DNA from: Candidatus Altarchaeales archaeon ex4484_96 | GTDB lineage: Archaea > Altiarchaeota > Altiarchaeia > IMC4 > QMZM01 | Assembly (NCBI GenBank): GCA_002254405.1 | Contig: NJDH01000021.1 | Coordinates: 1-16,670 of the forward strand | DNA length: 16,670 bases | Direction of reading: 5' to 3' | Part shown: one piece after another, positions 7,987 to 16,303 of the stretch | Layout of the letters: the number at the start of each line of letters is the position of its first letter | Numbering within the stretch: position 1 is the first letter of the stretch | Position numbers and translations under genes: made by a program | Notes under the pieces: model-generated | The model's input: the letters and a program-made list of their open reading frames with translations, nothing else | Told to the model about the DNA's origin: nothing | Database searches by the model: none

Positions 7987-9390
7987 ATGTTCCATGAACA
8001 CAGTGTTGAATTAAAGAAATACTCTGAAACCGAGAAAGAAAAATATTTCGAGTTAGAGAAAAAATTCATCGAAAAATACTTCAATGTTCTACCCACCACC
8101 AAACCCGAGGAGAGAAGGGATATGGTGATACGCTTCATCATCTCCGAGGAAATGAAGATGGATGATGAAGCAATACTCAAAGCCGCTGATTTCATCTCAG
8201 GCTACGGCCTGATACAGCCTTTATTCGAGGACGATGAAATCGAGGAGATACTGATACTGGACACCAACAAACCGATATACATAGTGCACCGCAAAAAAGG
8301 CAAATGTTCGACAAACCTACAATTCAAGTATAAGGAGGAATTATTTGAGCTAATAGAGAAAATAAAGATTTTTTCCGGTGAGCTAACAGATAAACCCATA
8401 ATAGACACCACCCTGCCGGAGGGTGTGAGAGTTAACATAACCCTTCCGCCGATATCGTTTCGGAGGCCTGTTATAACAATAAGAAAATTTTTGAAAAACC
8501 AGCCTACAATAGTGGATTTAATAAACAACGGCACCATAACCGCGGAAGCAGCTGCTTTTCTCTGGATGTGCATAGACGGATTCAACCTGGCGCCAAGAAA
8601 CCTGATAATCTGCGGCGGAATAGGCAGCGGCAAAACAACACTACTTAATGCTTTTTTGATGTTCACCCGGGAAACAGAGCGTATTATCTCAATAGAAGAC
8701 ACATTCGAGCTCAACCTCGAGTATATACTAGACTGGGTGCGGATGAAATCAAACGACGAGATACCCATGAAGGATCTCGTAAAAAACAGCCTAAGACAGA
8801 GAGGTGATAGGATTATAGTCGGCGAGGTCAGAGGAGAGGAAGCCTTTGCCTTAGCAGCTGCGATGAACGTAGGCCACAACTGCATGGGCACAATACACGG
8901 TAATACAGCCAGGGACACTATTCTTCGTATGAGATCCCCCCCAATGAACGTCCCCATAAACATGGTTGGAGTAATACATCTTATTATCTCGCTTAAAAGG
9001 TTCACCGAGAAATCAAAACCCGTGAGGAGGGTGGTGGAGATAAAAGAAGTAGGCAACATAGTGGGTGATGTGGTTCAGTTGGGTGAGGTCTACGTCTACA
9101 ACAGCGAACAAAAAAAGCTGGAATTCGACAACTATCCAGCCAACACATTAACCTCAATGTCCTATAAGTCAGGGGTGTCGCAAAAGAAAATACTCGCAGA
9201 GATAAGAACACGCGAGTCCGTGCTTGAGTTTATGGCAGTAAACAAAATAAACGAGCAAGCTGGTTTCATCGAGTTCATAAGAAAATACTATGAAGACAAA
9301 AATTTCATCCTCGATAAAATCAAAAGCAGGCAAAAAACCAAGAAAACAAAAGAAAACCACCTGAAGATACACTCAACGCATCATCTCTAG
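7987..9390 (+). CDS. Type II/IV secretion (pilus/archaellum-type) ATPase, FlaI/GspE/CpaF family
   Basis: Hexameric ATPase that would power assembly of a type IV pilus-like filament or a secretion apparatus at the cytoplasmic face of the membrane. The protein has 467 residues. The N-terminal region (about 1-170) contains GYGLIQPLFEDDEIEEILI (72-90), typical of the CpaF/GspE-type N-domain. The C-terminal motor has Walker A GGIGSGKTT (210-218), an Asp box ISIEDTFEL (235-243), Walker B RIIVGEVRG (275-283) and a His box GTIHGNT (301-307), all intact. The C-terminal tail from about 446 is very basic (many Lys and His). It is the only plus-strand gene supported here. No FlaJ/TadC-like membrane platform or class III pilin is next to it, so its system is encoded elsewhere or the gene is an orphan. 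It ends in a TAG that shares CTAG with the convergent gene. FlaI/ArlI, pilus ATPase and secretion ATPase cannot be told apart from this alone. Confidence 0.9.
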   Translation: MFHEHSVELKKYSETEKEKYFELEKKFIEKYFNVLPTTKPEERRDMVIRFIISEEMKMDDEAILKAADFISGYGLIQPLFEDDEIEEILILDTNKPIYIVHRKKGKCSTNLQFKYKEELFELIEKIKIFSGELTDKPIIDTTLPEGVRVNITLPPISFRRPVITIRKFLKNQPTIVDLINNGTITAEAAAFLWMCIDGFNLAPRNLIICGGIGSGKTTLLNAFLMFTRETERIISIEDTFELNLEYILDWVRMKSNDEIPMKDLVKNSLRQRGDRIIVGEVRGEEAFALAAAMNVGHNCMGTIHGNTARDTILRMRSPPMNVPINMVGVIHLIISLKRFTEKSKPVRRVVEIKEVGNIVGDVVQLGEVYVYNSEQKKLEFDNYPANTLTSMSYKSGVSQKKILAEIRTRESVLEFMAVNKINEQAGFIEFIRKYYEDKNFILDKIKSRQKTKKTKENHLKIHSTHHL

Positions 9391-10487
9391 AAACAGAGTA
9401 TCTTTTTCCTCTCACCCATCCTGTAGTTGCAGACAACATTATGGTATCCTGCAAGCCTCTCATCCAGTAGCCTGTCTCCGGTATCCACAAGCAGATAATC
9501 TGTTTTCGCAAGCTTAGCGGGTGATGCTATTATGATGATATTATCCAGGCCTACTTTATTGATTACCGCAGATGAAATCTGCTGGTTTCCCCTACCGAAA
9601 ACAAAACCCTGGGCGCCAATAGGTGATATAATGATTTTCGCCTGAGGGTGTTTATCCAGTAAAGCGAGAATCTGTTTTTCCGCTAAATCCACGCCCAGCA
9701 ACAAACCCTCTTTCACCGCGTCAACGCCAAGGAGCGTTTTTTTCAAACCCAAGGCATCAAACACCGCTTTTGTGGTGCTGCCGGCCCCCACAATATAAAG
9801 AGAGCCATCTCGCATGAACTCAGATGCAAACAAGCCGATGTTTTTTTTGATTCTCTCATCGTCTGCTGAAGTGAAAACCGACTTAGAGTGCTGGATTAAG
9901 GCCCTCTCGTATGGGACCCGGGCTATGCCGTATAACCTGGAATCCAGCACATTACTTCTGTATTTATCCTCATCAATATCCAATACCTCGGCGTCGGTTA
10001 ACCTAAGCTCTCCCTTAACAAACCCGTTAAACAATTTAGCTGATATGCGGGGGTTAACCGCGAAAACACCTGAATACATTTTCACACCCGCTGGAACACC
10101 CAAAATAGGGGTCTCATCCCCTAAAACAGAATAAACATCTCTTGCTGTGCCATCCCCCCCGCAGAAAAAAACCAAATCAACCTGCAATCGCTTGAACTCA
10201 GAGCATGCTTTTATCGTATCCTCATTTGTTGTATTATCCTTCGGTGTGTGGATTATGGTGTACTTAAACCCGTATTCATCCAATAAATCGGCTCCCATAG
10301 AACCGGCGCAACAGTATAAACTAAATCCTTTCTTTTCGAGGTTGTTTAATGCCTGGGAAGCTCTTTTTGCGGCCACGGGTTTAGCTCCTCTCTCAACAGC
10401 CTTTGCGAGGATACCATCAGTACCCTTAAGTCCAACAGACCCACCCATCCCGGCTATGGGATTAACCAAAAAACCAACCTTCATCAT
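9387..10487 (-). CDS. ATP-NAD kinase family protein (COG3199-like)
   Basis: Predicted to phosphorylate NAD to NADP or a related substrate. The family is assigned by similarity to NAD kinase and diacylglycerol kinase folds. The 366-residue protein begins KVGFLVNPIAGMGGSVGLKG (3-22), the characteristic start of the COG3199 group, and has the kinase signature GGDGT at 110-114 followed by ARDV. The sequence GVPAGVKMYSGVFA (130-143) is a second conserved block. Two ATGs occur in tandem (10487 and 10484); either may be used. AcoX-like proteins belong to the same family, so a strict NAD kinase role is not proven. It lies 27 bases downstream of trpB2 on the same strand and may be the last gene of that transcript, though a T-run lies between them. 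Its TAG stop overlaps that of the convergent ATPase gene. Confidence 0.82.
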   Translation of the reverse strand: MMKVGFLVNPIAGMGGSVGLKGTDGILAKAVERGAKPVAAKRASQALNNLEKKGFSLYCCAGSMGADLLDEYGFKYTIIHTPKDNTTNEDTIKACSEFKRLQVDLVFFCGGDGTARDVYSVLGDETPILGVPAGVKMYSGVFAVNPRISAKLFNGFVKGELRLTDAEVLDIDEDKYRSNVLDSRLYGIARVPYERALIQHSKSVFTSADDERIKKNIGLFASEFMRDGSLYIVGAGSTTKAVFDALGLKKTLLGVDAVKEGLLLGVDLAEKQILALLDKHPQAKIIISPIGAQGFVFGRGNQQISSAVINKVGLDNIIIIASPAKLAKTDYLLVDTGDRLLDERLAGYHNVVCNYRMGERKKILCF

Positions 10488-10494
10488 ATCAGAT

Positions 10495-10502
10495 AAAAAA
10501 AA
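10495..10502 (-). terminator. T-run after trpB2
   Basis: On the minus strand the 27-base gap between trpB2 and the NAD kinase-like gene holds a run of eight T. Oligo-T tracts are the usual archaeal termination signal, so some transcripts may end here. No stem-loop is visible, and the same T-rich stretch could instead be part of a weak promoter for the next gene. Confidence 0.3.
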
Positions 10503-10514
10503 TAAGAGGAGGGG

Positions 10515-11879
10515 TTATTTACCCCCTGTATCCGGCAGATTAGCAAGAGACTGCTTAACCAACTCAGCGGGATACTCGTAATCCACAAGCTTGCCCTGAT
10601 GGTATGCGTCATAGCTTGCCAGATCAAAGTGCCCGTGCCCTGAGTTAAGGAAATAAAGTACCTTCTCCTCTCCACTCTCCTTACACCTTAAGGCCTCGTC
10701 TATAACAGCTTTCAGGCAGTGAGCAGTTTCGGGGGCGAGCAGGAAACCCTCGGTCTTGGAGAACATGGAAGCAGCCTCAAAGACCTCGTTCTGGTAATAG
10801 GCTTGAGCCCTGATATCACCGTCTTTCACAAGCTTGCATACCAAAGGAGAATCACCATGGTACCTTAACCCGCCTGCATGAATGGGCGGCGGCACGAAAT
10901 CGTGTCCGAGCGTGTACATCTTAAGCAGGGGTGTCATCCGGGCTGTGTCGCCGAAATCATAGGTGTACAGTCCCTTGGTCAGAGTCGGGCAGGCCATGGG
11001 CTCACAGGCTACCACATCCAAATCAGGTTTCTTACCCGTTATCTTATCACCTACGAACGGGAAAACACCTCCAGCAAAATTGCTTCCCCCGCCAACGCAA
11101 CCATATAATGCATCAGGGTATTCGTCGATTAACTCAAACTGTTTTTTCGCCTCCAAACCCATGATGGTCTGATGCAATACGACATAATTCAGCACGCTCC
11201 CAAGCGAGTAGTTGGTGTTGTCGTGGGTTGCCGCATCCTCAACAGCCTCTGAGATGGCTATCCCAAGGCTGCCTGTGGACTCCGGGTCTTTCTCCAATAT
11301 CGAGCGCCCGGCCTGGGTGATGTTCGATGGTGATGCGATACAATCCGCTCCCCACTCCTTCATCAGAATCTTTCTGTAGGGTTTTTGCTCATAGCTTATT
11401 TTCACCATATAAACAGTGCACTCTAAATCAAAAAATGATGTGCTGAATGCAAGAGCCGAACCCCATTGTCCCGCCCCGGTTTCGGTGGCTAACCTGTCGA
11501 TGCCCGCCTGCTTGTTATAGTATGCCTGCGCCACGGCGGTATTGGGTTTATGGCTTCCCGGAGGAGAAACACCCTCCCACTTATAGTATATTTTCGCGGG
11601 AGTCTTCAACGCCTTCTCAAGCTTCAGCGCCCGGTAAAGCGGGGTAGGCCTCCAAAGCCGATATACATCCAATACCTCATCGGGTACTTTAATATAGCGT
11701 TCCTGGCTCATCTCCTGCTTTATCAGCTCCATAGGGAAAATCGCCTTCAGGTCATCCGGGCCCGCCGGCTCAAGTGTTGCAGGGTTAAGCGGGGGGTCCA
11801 GTGGGGTCTTCAAGTCAGCCTGTATATTATACCATTTATCGGGTATTTCATCCTCTCCTAAGAAAATTTTTTCATCCAT
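10515..11879 (-). CDS. trpB2: Tryptophan synthase beta chain 2 (TrpB2 type)
   Basis: PLP enzyme of the TrpB2 branch, which joins serine and indole to make tryptophan. It usually acts independently of, or with weak contact to, TrpA. The 454 residues exceed TrpB1 length because of the N-terminal extension typical of this branch (LNPATLEPAG, 31-40). Visible motifs: RPTPLYRA (77-84), the PLP lysine K111 in GSHKPNTA, TETGAGQWGSALA (132-144), the phosphate-binding GGGSN at 263-267 and HAGGLRYHG, then LNSGHGHFDL near the end. The TrpB2 reading comes from SHKPNT in place of the HKINNT of TrpB1 and from GAGQWG in place of GAGQHG. ATG at 11879 with GGTGG five bases upstream supports the start. It follows trpA after 74 bases and coexists with a full trpB1. 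Confidence 0.92.
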   Translation of the reverse strand: MDEKIFLGEDEIPDKWYNIQADLKTPLDPPLNPATLEPAGPDDLKAIFPMELIKQEMSQERYIKVPDEVLDVYRLWRPTPLYRALKLEKALKTPAKIYYKWEGVSPPGSHKPNTAVAQAYYNKQAGIDRLATETGAGQWGSALAFSTSFFDLECTVYMVKISYEQKPYRKILMKEWGADCIASPSNITQAGRSILEKDPESTGSLGIAISEAVEDAATHDNTNYSLGSVLNYVVLHQTIMGLEAKKQFELIDEYPDALYGCVGGGSNFAGGVFPFVGDKITGKKPDLDVVACEPMACPTLTKGLYTYDFGDTARMTPLLKMYTLGHDFVPPPIHAGGLRYHGDSPLVCKLVKDGDIRAQAYYQNEVFEAASMFSKTEGFLLAPETAHCLKAVIDEALRCKESGEEKVLYFLNSGHGHFDLASYDAYHQGKLVDYEYPAELVKQSLANLPDTGGK

Positions 11880-11953
11880 TTAATCCACCATCATTTTTAA
11901 TCGAGCTTGTTTCAAATTATTTTGATTGCATGATAAAAAACCAAAATCCATTA
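11880..11953 (-). promoter_or_regulatory. trpA-trpB2 spacer with ribosome binding site
   Basis: The only sizeable gap in the trp block. Next to trpB2 is a Shine-Dalgarno GGTGG (11885-11889) five bases before the ATG. Near the trpA side a T-rich stretch (six T at 11935-11940, minus strand) could be a weak terminator or part of a TATA-like element. No clear TATA box is seen, so separate transcription of trpB2 is possible but not shown. Confidence 0.35.
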
Positions 11954-12754
11954 TCACCTGCCTTTTGTTTGTTTTTTCAAATCCATGCATAGGTCCCTCA
12001 CCTTATCAGTTAATTGATTGATGTTATCTGAATGTTCCTCTATTAATCTCACAAAAGCGCTGCCTACGATAATCCCATCCGCTCCCGCATCAGCCACCTC
12101 CCTGACATGAGCTGGCCGGGAGATGCCAAAACCAACAGCCAAAGGTATATCACCTGAGACAGCCCTTATCCTGCTTATGTTGGGTTTCACTGACGCGGAA
12201 ACGCTTTCTCTTACGCCGGTAACCCCAAGAGAAGATACGAGATAAATAAAACCCCGTGCTCTTTCAGAAATAGCTTTAAGCCTCTTATCGGTTGTTGTTG
12301 GAGCAACAAGATAAATCAAATCCAGCTCATGCCTTAAGCAGGCCTCATGCAGGGGTGTGGATTCCTCCACAGGGAGATCAGGCACTATCAGGCTAGAGAT
12401 GTTAGAGCTGACACAATCCCTAACAAAGGAATCCAGGCCCCTTTGCAGTACTAAATTATAGTAAGTTAAGCAAACCAGCGGAATATCCGCCTTAATCCCT
12501 TTAGCCAATTCAAAATAAACATCAGGGTTCATGCCCGCCCTCAAAGACCTCTCGGATGATTTCTGTATCAGCGGGCCATCAGCTATCGGATCAGAGAAGG
12601 GAAGACCCAGCTCCAGTATATCAACCCCTCCCTCAATCAAAGCCTCAGCTATTTTGATTGTTGAGCTGGGGTTGGGGTCTCCTGCGGTAAAAAAACCGAT
12701 AAGCGCTTTTTCTTTTTTCTTTTCGAGTTCGCTGAATTTATCTTTAAGCCTCAT
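11954..12754 (-). CDS. trpA: Tryptophan synthase alpha chain (TrpA)
   Basis: Cleaves indole-3-glycerol phosphate to indole and glyceraldehyde-3-phosphate and passes indole to TrpB1. The 266-residue TIM barrel is normal length. Catalytic residues are in place: E48 in LELGLPFSDP and D59 in IADGP, equivalent to E49 and D60 of the E. coli enzyme. Other conserved blocks are GFFTAGDPN (20-28), VPDLPVEES, and the phosphate-binding VGFGISRP and GIIVGSAFV. The start ATG at 12754 overlaps the trpB1 stop by four bases (ATGA) and has a strong GGGGGTG (12760-12766) five bases upstream. This suits translational coupling and equal production of the two subunits of the alpha-beta complex. Confidence 0.95.
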   Translation of the reverse strand: MRLKDKFSELEKKKEKALIGFFTAGDPNPSSTIKIAEALIEGGVDILELGLPFSDPIADGPLIQKSSERSLRAGMNPDVYFELAKGIKADIPLVCLTYYNLVLQRGLDSFVRDCVSSNISSLIVPDLPVEESTPLHEACLRHELDLIYLVAPTTTDKRLKAISERARGFIYLVSSLGVTGVRESVSASVKPNISRIRAVSGDIPLAVGFGISRPAHVREVADAGADGIIVGSAFVRLIEEHSDNINQLTDKVRDLCMDLKKQTKGR

Positions 12755-13941
12755 ATCTTCACCCCCTGAGCCTCGGCTACGGTATAAACGTCCTTATCGC
12801 CCCTGCCCGAGAGGTTTACTACTATGATATCATCCACATTCATACTGCCTGCCAACTCAATGGCCTGGTGTACTGCATGAGATGATTCTAAGGCTGGAAT
12901 AATACCCTCTGACCTGCACAGCATCCCAAATGCCTTAAGTGCCTGCTCATCGGTTGCATGCGATACCTTAACCCTGCCGGATTTGACGAGATAGCTGAGT
13001 TCGGGGCCTACCCCCGGGTAATCCAACCCCGCTGATATCGAATATGAAATGCTTATCTGCCCGTATTTATCCTGCAGAAGCTTAGAGTACATACCGTGCA
13101 ATACACCATCCGTTCCCAATCCAAGCGAAGCACCATGCTCTTTAGTGTCCAATCCCTTACCACCCGCTTCCACTCCAACCAGCTCGATTCTCCTCTCACC
13201 GATGAACTCATGGAATATTCCCATAGCGTTGCTTCCCCCGCCCACGCAGGCTATTATCTTATCCGGCAATCTGCCTTCCTTATCCATTATCTGCCTTCTT
13301 GTCTCCTTGCCGATAACGCTTTGGAATCCGCGAACCATCAGTGGATAAGGATGGGGTCCGACAACCGAGCCAATCAGGTAATAGGTGTCTTCCACGTTAG
13401 TCACCCAGTCGCGCATGGCCTCATTTATTGCATCCTTTAGGGTGCATGAACCGGAGGTAACCGGAATAACTCTGGCACCCAACAGATTCATACGGAAAAC
13501 ATTAAGTTTTTGTCTTTCAATGTCTTCGGTGCCCATGTAGACCTCACATTCAAGCCCGAGAGCACGTGCGGCTATTGCGGTGGCCACCCCATGCTGTCCC
13601 GCCCCGGTTTCGGCGATAATCCTTTTCTTACCCATCTTCTTGGCTAAAAGCGCCTGACCAAGCGTGTTATTGATTTTATGCGCCCCGCCATGCAGCAGAT
13701 CCTCCCGCTTTAGATAAATGCTTGCTCCATCCACCTGCTTAGATAGATTACGTGCGTGATAAAGTGGCGTGGGCCTGCCAGCGAACTCAGACAGCAGATA
13801 ATTTAGCTCATCCTGAAATTCCCTTTTTTTGGCTATCTCATTATATCCCCTCTCAACATCCTCTATAGCAGGCATCAGCACCTCGGGTGCGAATTTACCC
13901 CCATACTGCTCGTATTTCCCGTGTTTATCCGGTAAAACCAT
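12751..13941 (-). CDS. trpB: Tryptophan synthase beta chain 1 (TrpB1)
   Basis: PLP-dependent beta subunit that condenses indole with serine to form tryptophan in the alpha2-beta2 complex. The 396 residues match the family. Motifs: GKYEQYGGKFAPE at 8-20, RPTPLY (56-61), HKINNTLGQALLA with PLP lysine K89, catalytic E111 in AETGAGQHG, GSVVGPHPYP (191-200), GGGSNAMG (234-241), and a C-terminal GRGDKD. All the residues expected for activity and for TrpA coupling are present, so this is the TrpA partner, unlike the TrpB2 paralogue nearby. Its ATG at 13941 lies 17 bases inside the end of trpF and no strong Shine-Dalgarno is visible, so reinitiation after trpF is likely. Confidence 0.95.
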   Translation of the reverse strand: MVLPDKHGKYEQYGGKFAPEVLMPAIEDVERGYNEIAKKREFQDELNYLLSEFAGRPTPLYHARNLSKQVDGASIYLKREDLLHGGAHKINNTLGQALLAKKMGKKRIIAETGAGQHGVATAIAARALGLECEVYMGTEDIERQKLNVFRMNLLGARVIPVTSGSCTLKDAINEAMRDWVTNVEDTYYLIGSVVGPHPYPLMVRGFQSVIGKETRRQIMDKEGRLPDKIIACVGGGSNAMGIFHEFIGERRIELVGVEAGGKGLDTKEHGASLGLGTDGVLHGMYSKLLQDKYGQISISYSISAGLDYPGVGPELSYLVKSGRVKVSHATDEQALKAFGMLCRSEGIIPALESSHAVHQAIELAGSMNVDDIIVVNLSGRGDKDVYTVAEAQGVKI

Positions 13942-14566
13942 TTTCTTTAGCTATTCTAATGTATTCTCTTATTTTATTCTCGTCTTTGACTCCAGGCCTG
14001 CTTTCAACCCCGCTTGATACATCCACTGCATAGGGTTTAACCTGATTCAATGCCATAGCAAGATTAGATGGGTTTAACCCGCCTGCCAGGACAACCGGCT
14101 TATCTAATGCCTCAACCACCCTCCTGCTTAATCTCCAGTCATGGACTACACCAGTCCCGCCCCCGACCCCGTTAACTGATGTATCCAGGAGTATGGCATC
14201 AGCGTAGTGCGCATACGCTAAGGCTTTATCCACGCAATGTTCATCTACCGTGATTTTTTTAATAATCCCAAGCGTTGTTTCATCCCTCAAAGCCTTAACG
14301 TAATCCAATGACTCCATCCCGTGCAGCTGGATAAAACCAGCCCTGGATTCTGCTAACATCAAGGCCTCCTCAATATTTCCGGGTGCTGCGACAATAACCC
14401 TGGCAACATTAGGGGATACGGCCTCAAATATTTGGGCAGCATCCTCTAACCCCATAAACCTCTTTGACTGCCTAACATGCACGACCCCAACCGCATCCGC
14501 ACCGTATTCTGCGGCCAACAAAGCATCCTCCCTGCTGGTCAACCCGCATATTTTAATCCTGAACAT
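13925..14566 (-). CDS. trpF: Phosphoribosylanthranilate isomerase (TrpF)
   Basis: Performs the Amadori rearrangement of phosphoribosylanthranilate to CdRP, the third step of the pathway. I place the start at the ATG at 14566 rather than 14602. The protein then begins MFRIKICGLT, the family norm, and has GGTGG (14570-14574) just upstream; the twelve extra residues of the longer frame match nothing in the family. This gives 213 residues. Catalytic C7 (KICGLT) and D128 (LLDTSVNGVGGGTG) are present, as are GFIQLHG (77-83), LAGGLNPSN (160-168) and the terminal VDVSSGVES (181-189). It overlaps trpC by 14 bases and trpB1 by 17, within a coupled operon. Confidence 0.93.
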   Translation of the reverse strand: MFRIKICGLTSREDALLAAEYGADAVGVVHVRQSKRFMGLEDAAQIFEAVSPNVARVIVAAPGNIEEALMLAESRAGFIQLHGMESLDYVKALRDETTLGIIKKITVDEHCVDKALAYAHYADAILLDTSVNGVGGGTGVVHDWRLSRRVVEALDKPVVLAGGLNPSNLAMALNQVKPYAVDVSSGVESRPGVKDENKIREYIRIAKENGFTG

Positions 14567-15299
14567 AACCCACCAACTCCATAACCTTAGATTTAATATC
14601 ATTTGATTTCATGATGCCTGTTCCCACAAGGAAGGCATCAGCCCCCAACCGGCTTAAATCCATGAGATCCCTGCGTGTTTTAATACCGCTTTCCGCCACC
14701 TTCATTATGTTGTTGGGTAGCTCACCTATCAGCGACCTGGTAGTATCCAAATCCACATTCATGGTTTTCAGGTTCCTGTTGTTGATTCCGATAAAGCAGG
14801 AACCTGAGTCAACAGCATATTTGATATCTGCCGGACTGTGCACCTCAACTAGGGATTCCATCCCAAGTGATTTGGCTTTCATAACAAAATTTTTTGTTTC
14901 ATCACCCAACACAGAAGCAATCAATAGTATGCAGTCGGCTCCATAAACATATGATTGCATTATCTGGTATTCGTCCACGATAAAATCCTTTCTTAATACC
15001 GGTAAATCAACAGCCTCTTTCACCTTTTTCAGGTCATCAATAGACCCGCCGAATGCGCAATCGGTTAACACCGAAATGCAACACGCTCCACCCGATTGCA
15101 TCTCCCTTGCGGCTTCAACCAAAACACATTCCCTTATAACCCCCAATGAAGGGCTTTGTCTTTTCACCTCCCCAATAACAGGACTTAAACCCCGGCTTAT
15201 ACACTCTTGAACCGAGGAATAAAGGCTTCTCCTCTTCTTTAAGGATTCTACCTCTATTTTTTTATCCCTGACTTTATCATCTAAACTGAATGCCATCAT
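14553..15299 (-). CDS. trpC: Indole-3-glycerol phosphate synthase (TrpC)
   Basis: Closes the indole ring, converting CdRP to indole-3-glycerol phosphate with release of CO2 and water. The 248-residue monofunctional TIM barrel is not fused to TrpF. Conserved residues corresponding to the Sulfolobus enzyme are visible: E44 and K46 in GEVKRQSPS, K104 in LRKDFIVDEYQI (102-113), E152 in LVEVH, N173 in GINNRNL, and E203-S204 in AESGI. Tandem ATGs occur at 15299 and 15296; the first overlaps the trpD stop by four bases (ATGA), so coupling is likely. The Shine-Dalgarno is weak. Confidence 0.95.
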   Translation of the reverse strand: MMAFSLDDKVRDKKIEVESLKKRRSLYSSVQECISRGLSPVIGEVKRQSPSLGVIRECVLVEAAREMQSGGACCISVLTDCAFGGSIDDLKKVKEAVDLPVLRKDFIVDEYQIMQSYVYGADCILLIASVLGDETKNFVMKAKSLGMESLVEVHSPADIKYAVDSGSCFIGINNRNLKTMNVDLDTTRSLIGELPNNIMKVAESGIKTRRDLMDLSRLGADAFLVGTGIMKSNDIKSKVMELVGYVQD

Positions 15300-16303
15300 A
15301 TGAACCCAATAAAATCATCCATTTTTTTCTGCGCTAACCCTGAATCCAGAACATCACGGGCTAATTCAACCCCCTCACCGATGGTTTTGGCTTTACCTCC
15401 CACCACCAGTCCCCCGGCGGCATTCAACAAAACAATATCCTCCATGGGGCCCTTGATTTCACCTGAAAGAATTTTCCTGGTATATCCAGCATTCACTTTA
15501 GGCGTCCCACCAGCTAACTCACCAAGCTTTGCGCATTCAAGCCCGTATTCCTCGGATTTAACATAATATGTGCTAACCTTACCGTCTTTCAACTCCGATA
15601 TCCTGCTTTTACCTAAAGTGGACAGCTCATCCAGTCCCGGCTCACCGTACACAACCATAGCATGCTCTAAACCAAGTAATTTAAACACCTGCGCCAGCTT
15701 ATCTGTCAACATAGGATCATATACTCCCATCAGCTGGGCGCTTGCGTTAGCCGGGTTCGTGAGGGGACCCAGGATGTTGAAAACGGTTCTGACACCCAGC
15801 TCTTTTCTAACCGGCATAACATATTTCATTGATGCGTGATGAGCTGGCGCGAACATAAACCCTATCCCCACCTGCTCGATGCATTCAGCTATTTTATCAA
15901 CCGACAGATTAAGGTCCACACCTAACGCCTCAAGAACGTCGGCACTCCCACACCCTGACGTGATAGAGCGGTTACCGTGTTTAGCCACCGGAATACCTGC
16001 CGCAGCCACAATAAACATCGAGGTTGTTGAGATATTAAATGTTTTTAGACCATCCCCTCCGGTACCGCAGACATCAACTAAGGTGCCCTCTACCCTGGGA
16101 TTAACCCTGGATGCGTAATCCCGCATAACGCTTGCGAAAGCTGCTATCTCGGTGGGCGTCTCCCCCTTCATCTTCAGTGCGGTTAAAAAAGCCGCCATCT
16201 GAGCATGTGAGGCCTCACCTGACATGATAGTCTTCATAGCCCGGTTCGCCTGCCCGGCGGACAAATCCACCTCGTCTATCAGCCGGGATATGATTTCTTT
16301 CAA
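15296..16303 (-). CDS. trpD: Anthranilate phosphoribosyltransferase (TrpD), TTG start
   Basis: Transfers the phosphoribosyl group of PRPP to anthranilate. The 335 residues are the usual length. Motifs: the PRPP-binding CGTGGDGLKTFNIST (79-93), KHGNRS (108-113), R166 in the anthranilate-site VRKELGVRT, GPLTNPA (179-185) and the metal-binding D225-E226 in GLDELST. The start codon is TTG at 16303, directly after the trpG stop, with a strong GAGGTG (16310-16315) six bases upstream. The protein then begins with the helical N-terminal domain typical of the family, so no upstream start is needed. Downstream it overlaps trpC by four bases. Confidence 0.95.
   Translation of the reverse strand: MKEIISRLIDEVDLSAGQANRAMKTIMSGEASHAQMAAFLTALKMKGETPTEIAAFASVMRDYASRVNPRVEGTLVDVCGTGGDGLKTFNISTTSMFIVAAAGIPVAKHGNRSITSGCGSADVLEALGVDLNLSVDKIAECIEQVGIGFMFAPAHHASMKYVMPVRKELGVRTVFNILGPLTNPANASAQLMGVYDPMLTDKLAQVFKLLGLEHAMVVYGEPGLDELSTLGKSRISELKDGKVSTYYVKSEEYGLECAKLGELAGGTPKVNAGYTRKILSGEIKGPMEDIVLLNAAGGLVVGGKAKTIGEGVELARDVLDSGLAQKKMDDFIGFI

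Noticed and set aside
8202..9059. 285-codon minus-strand frame opposite the secretion ATPase
   Set aside because: The plus strand carries the full set of ATPase motifs over the same stretch; the antisense frame resembles no family.
14567..14602. Upstream ATG extending TrpF by twelve residues
   Set aside because: The extension (NLRLWSWWV) does not fit the family; the inner ATG gives the normal start and has a nearby GGTGG.
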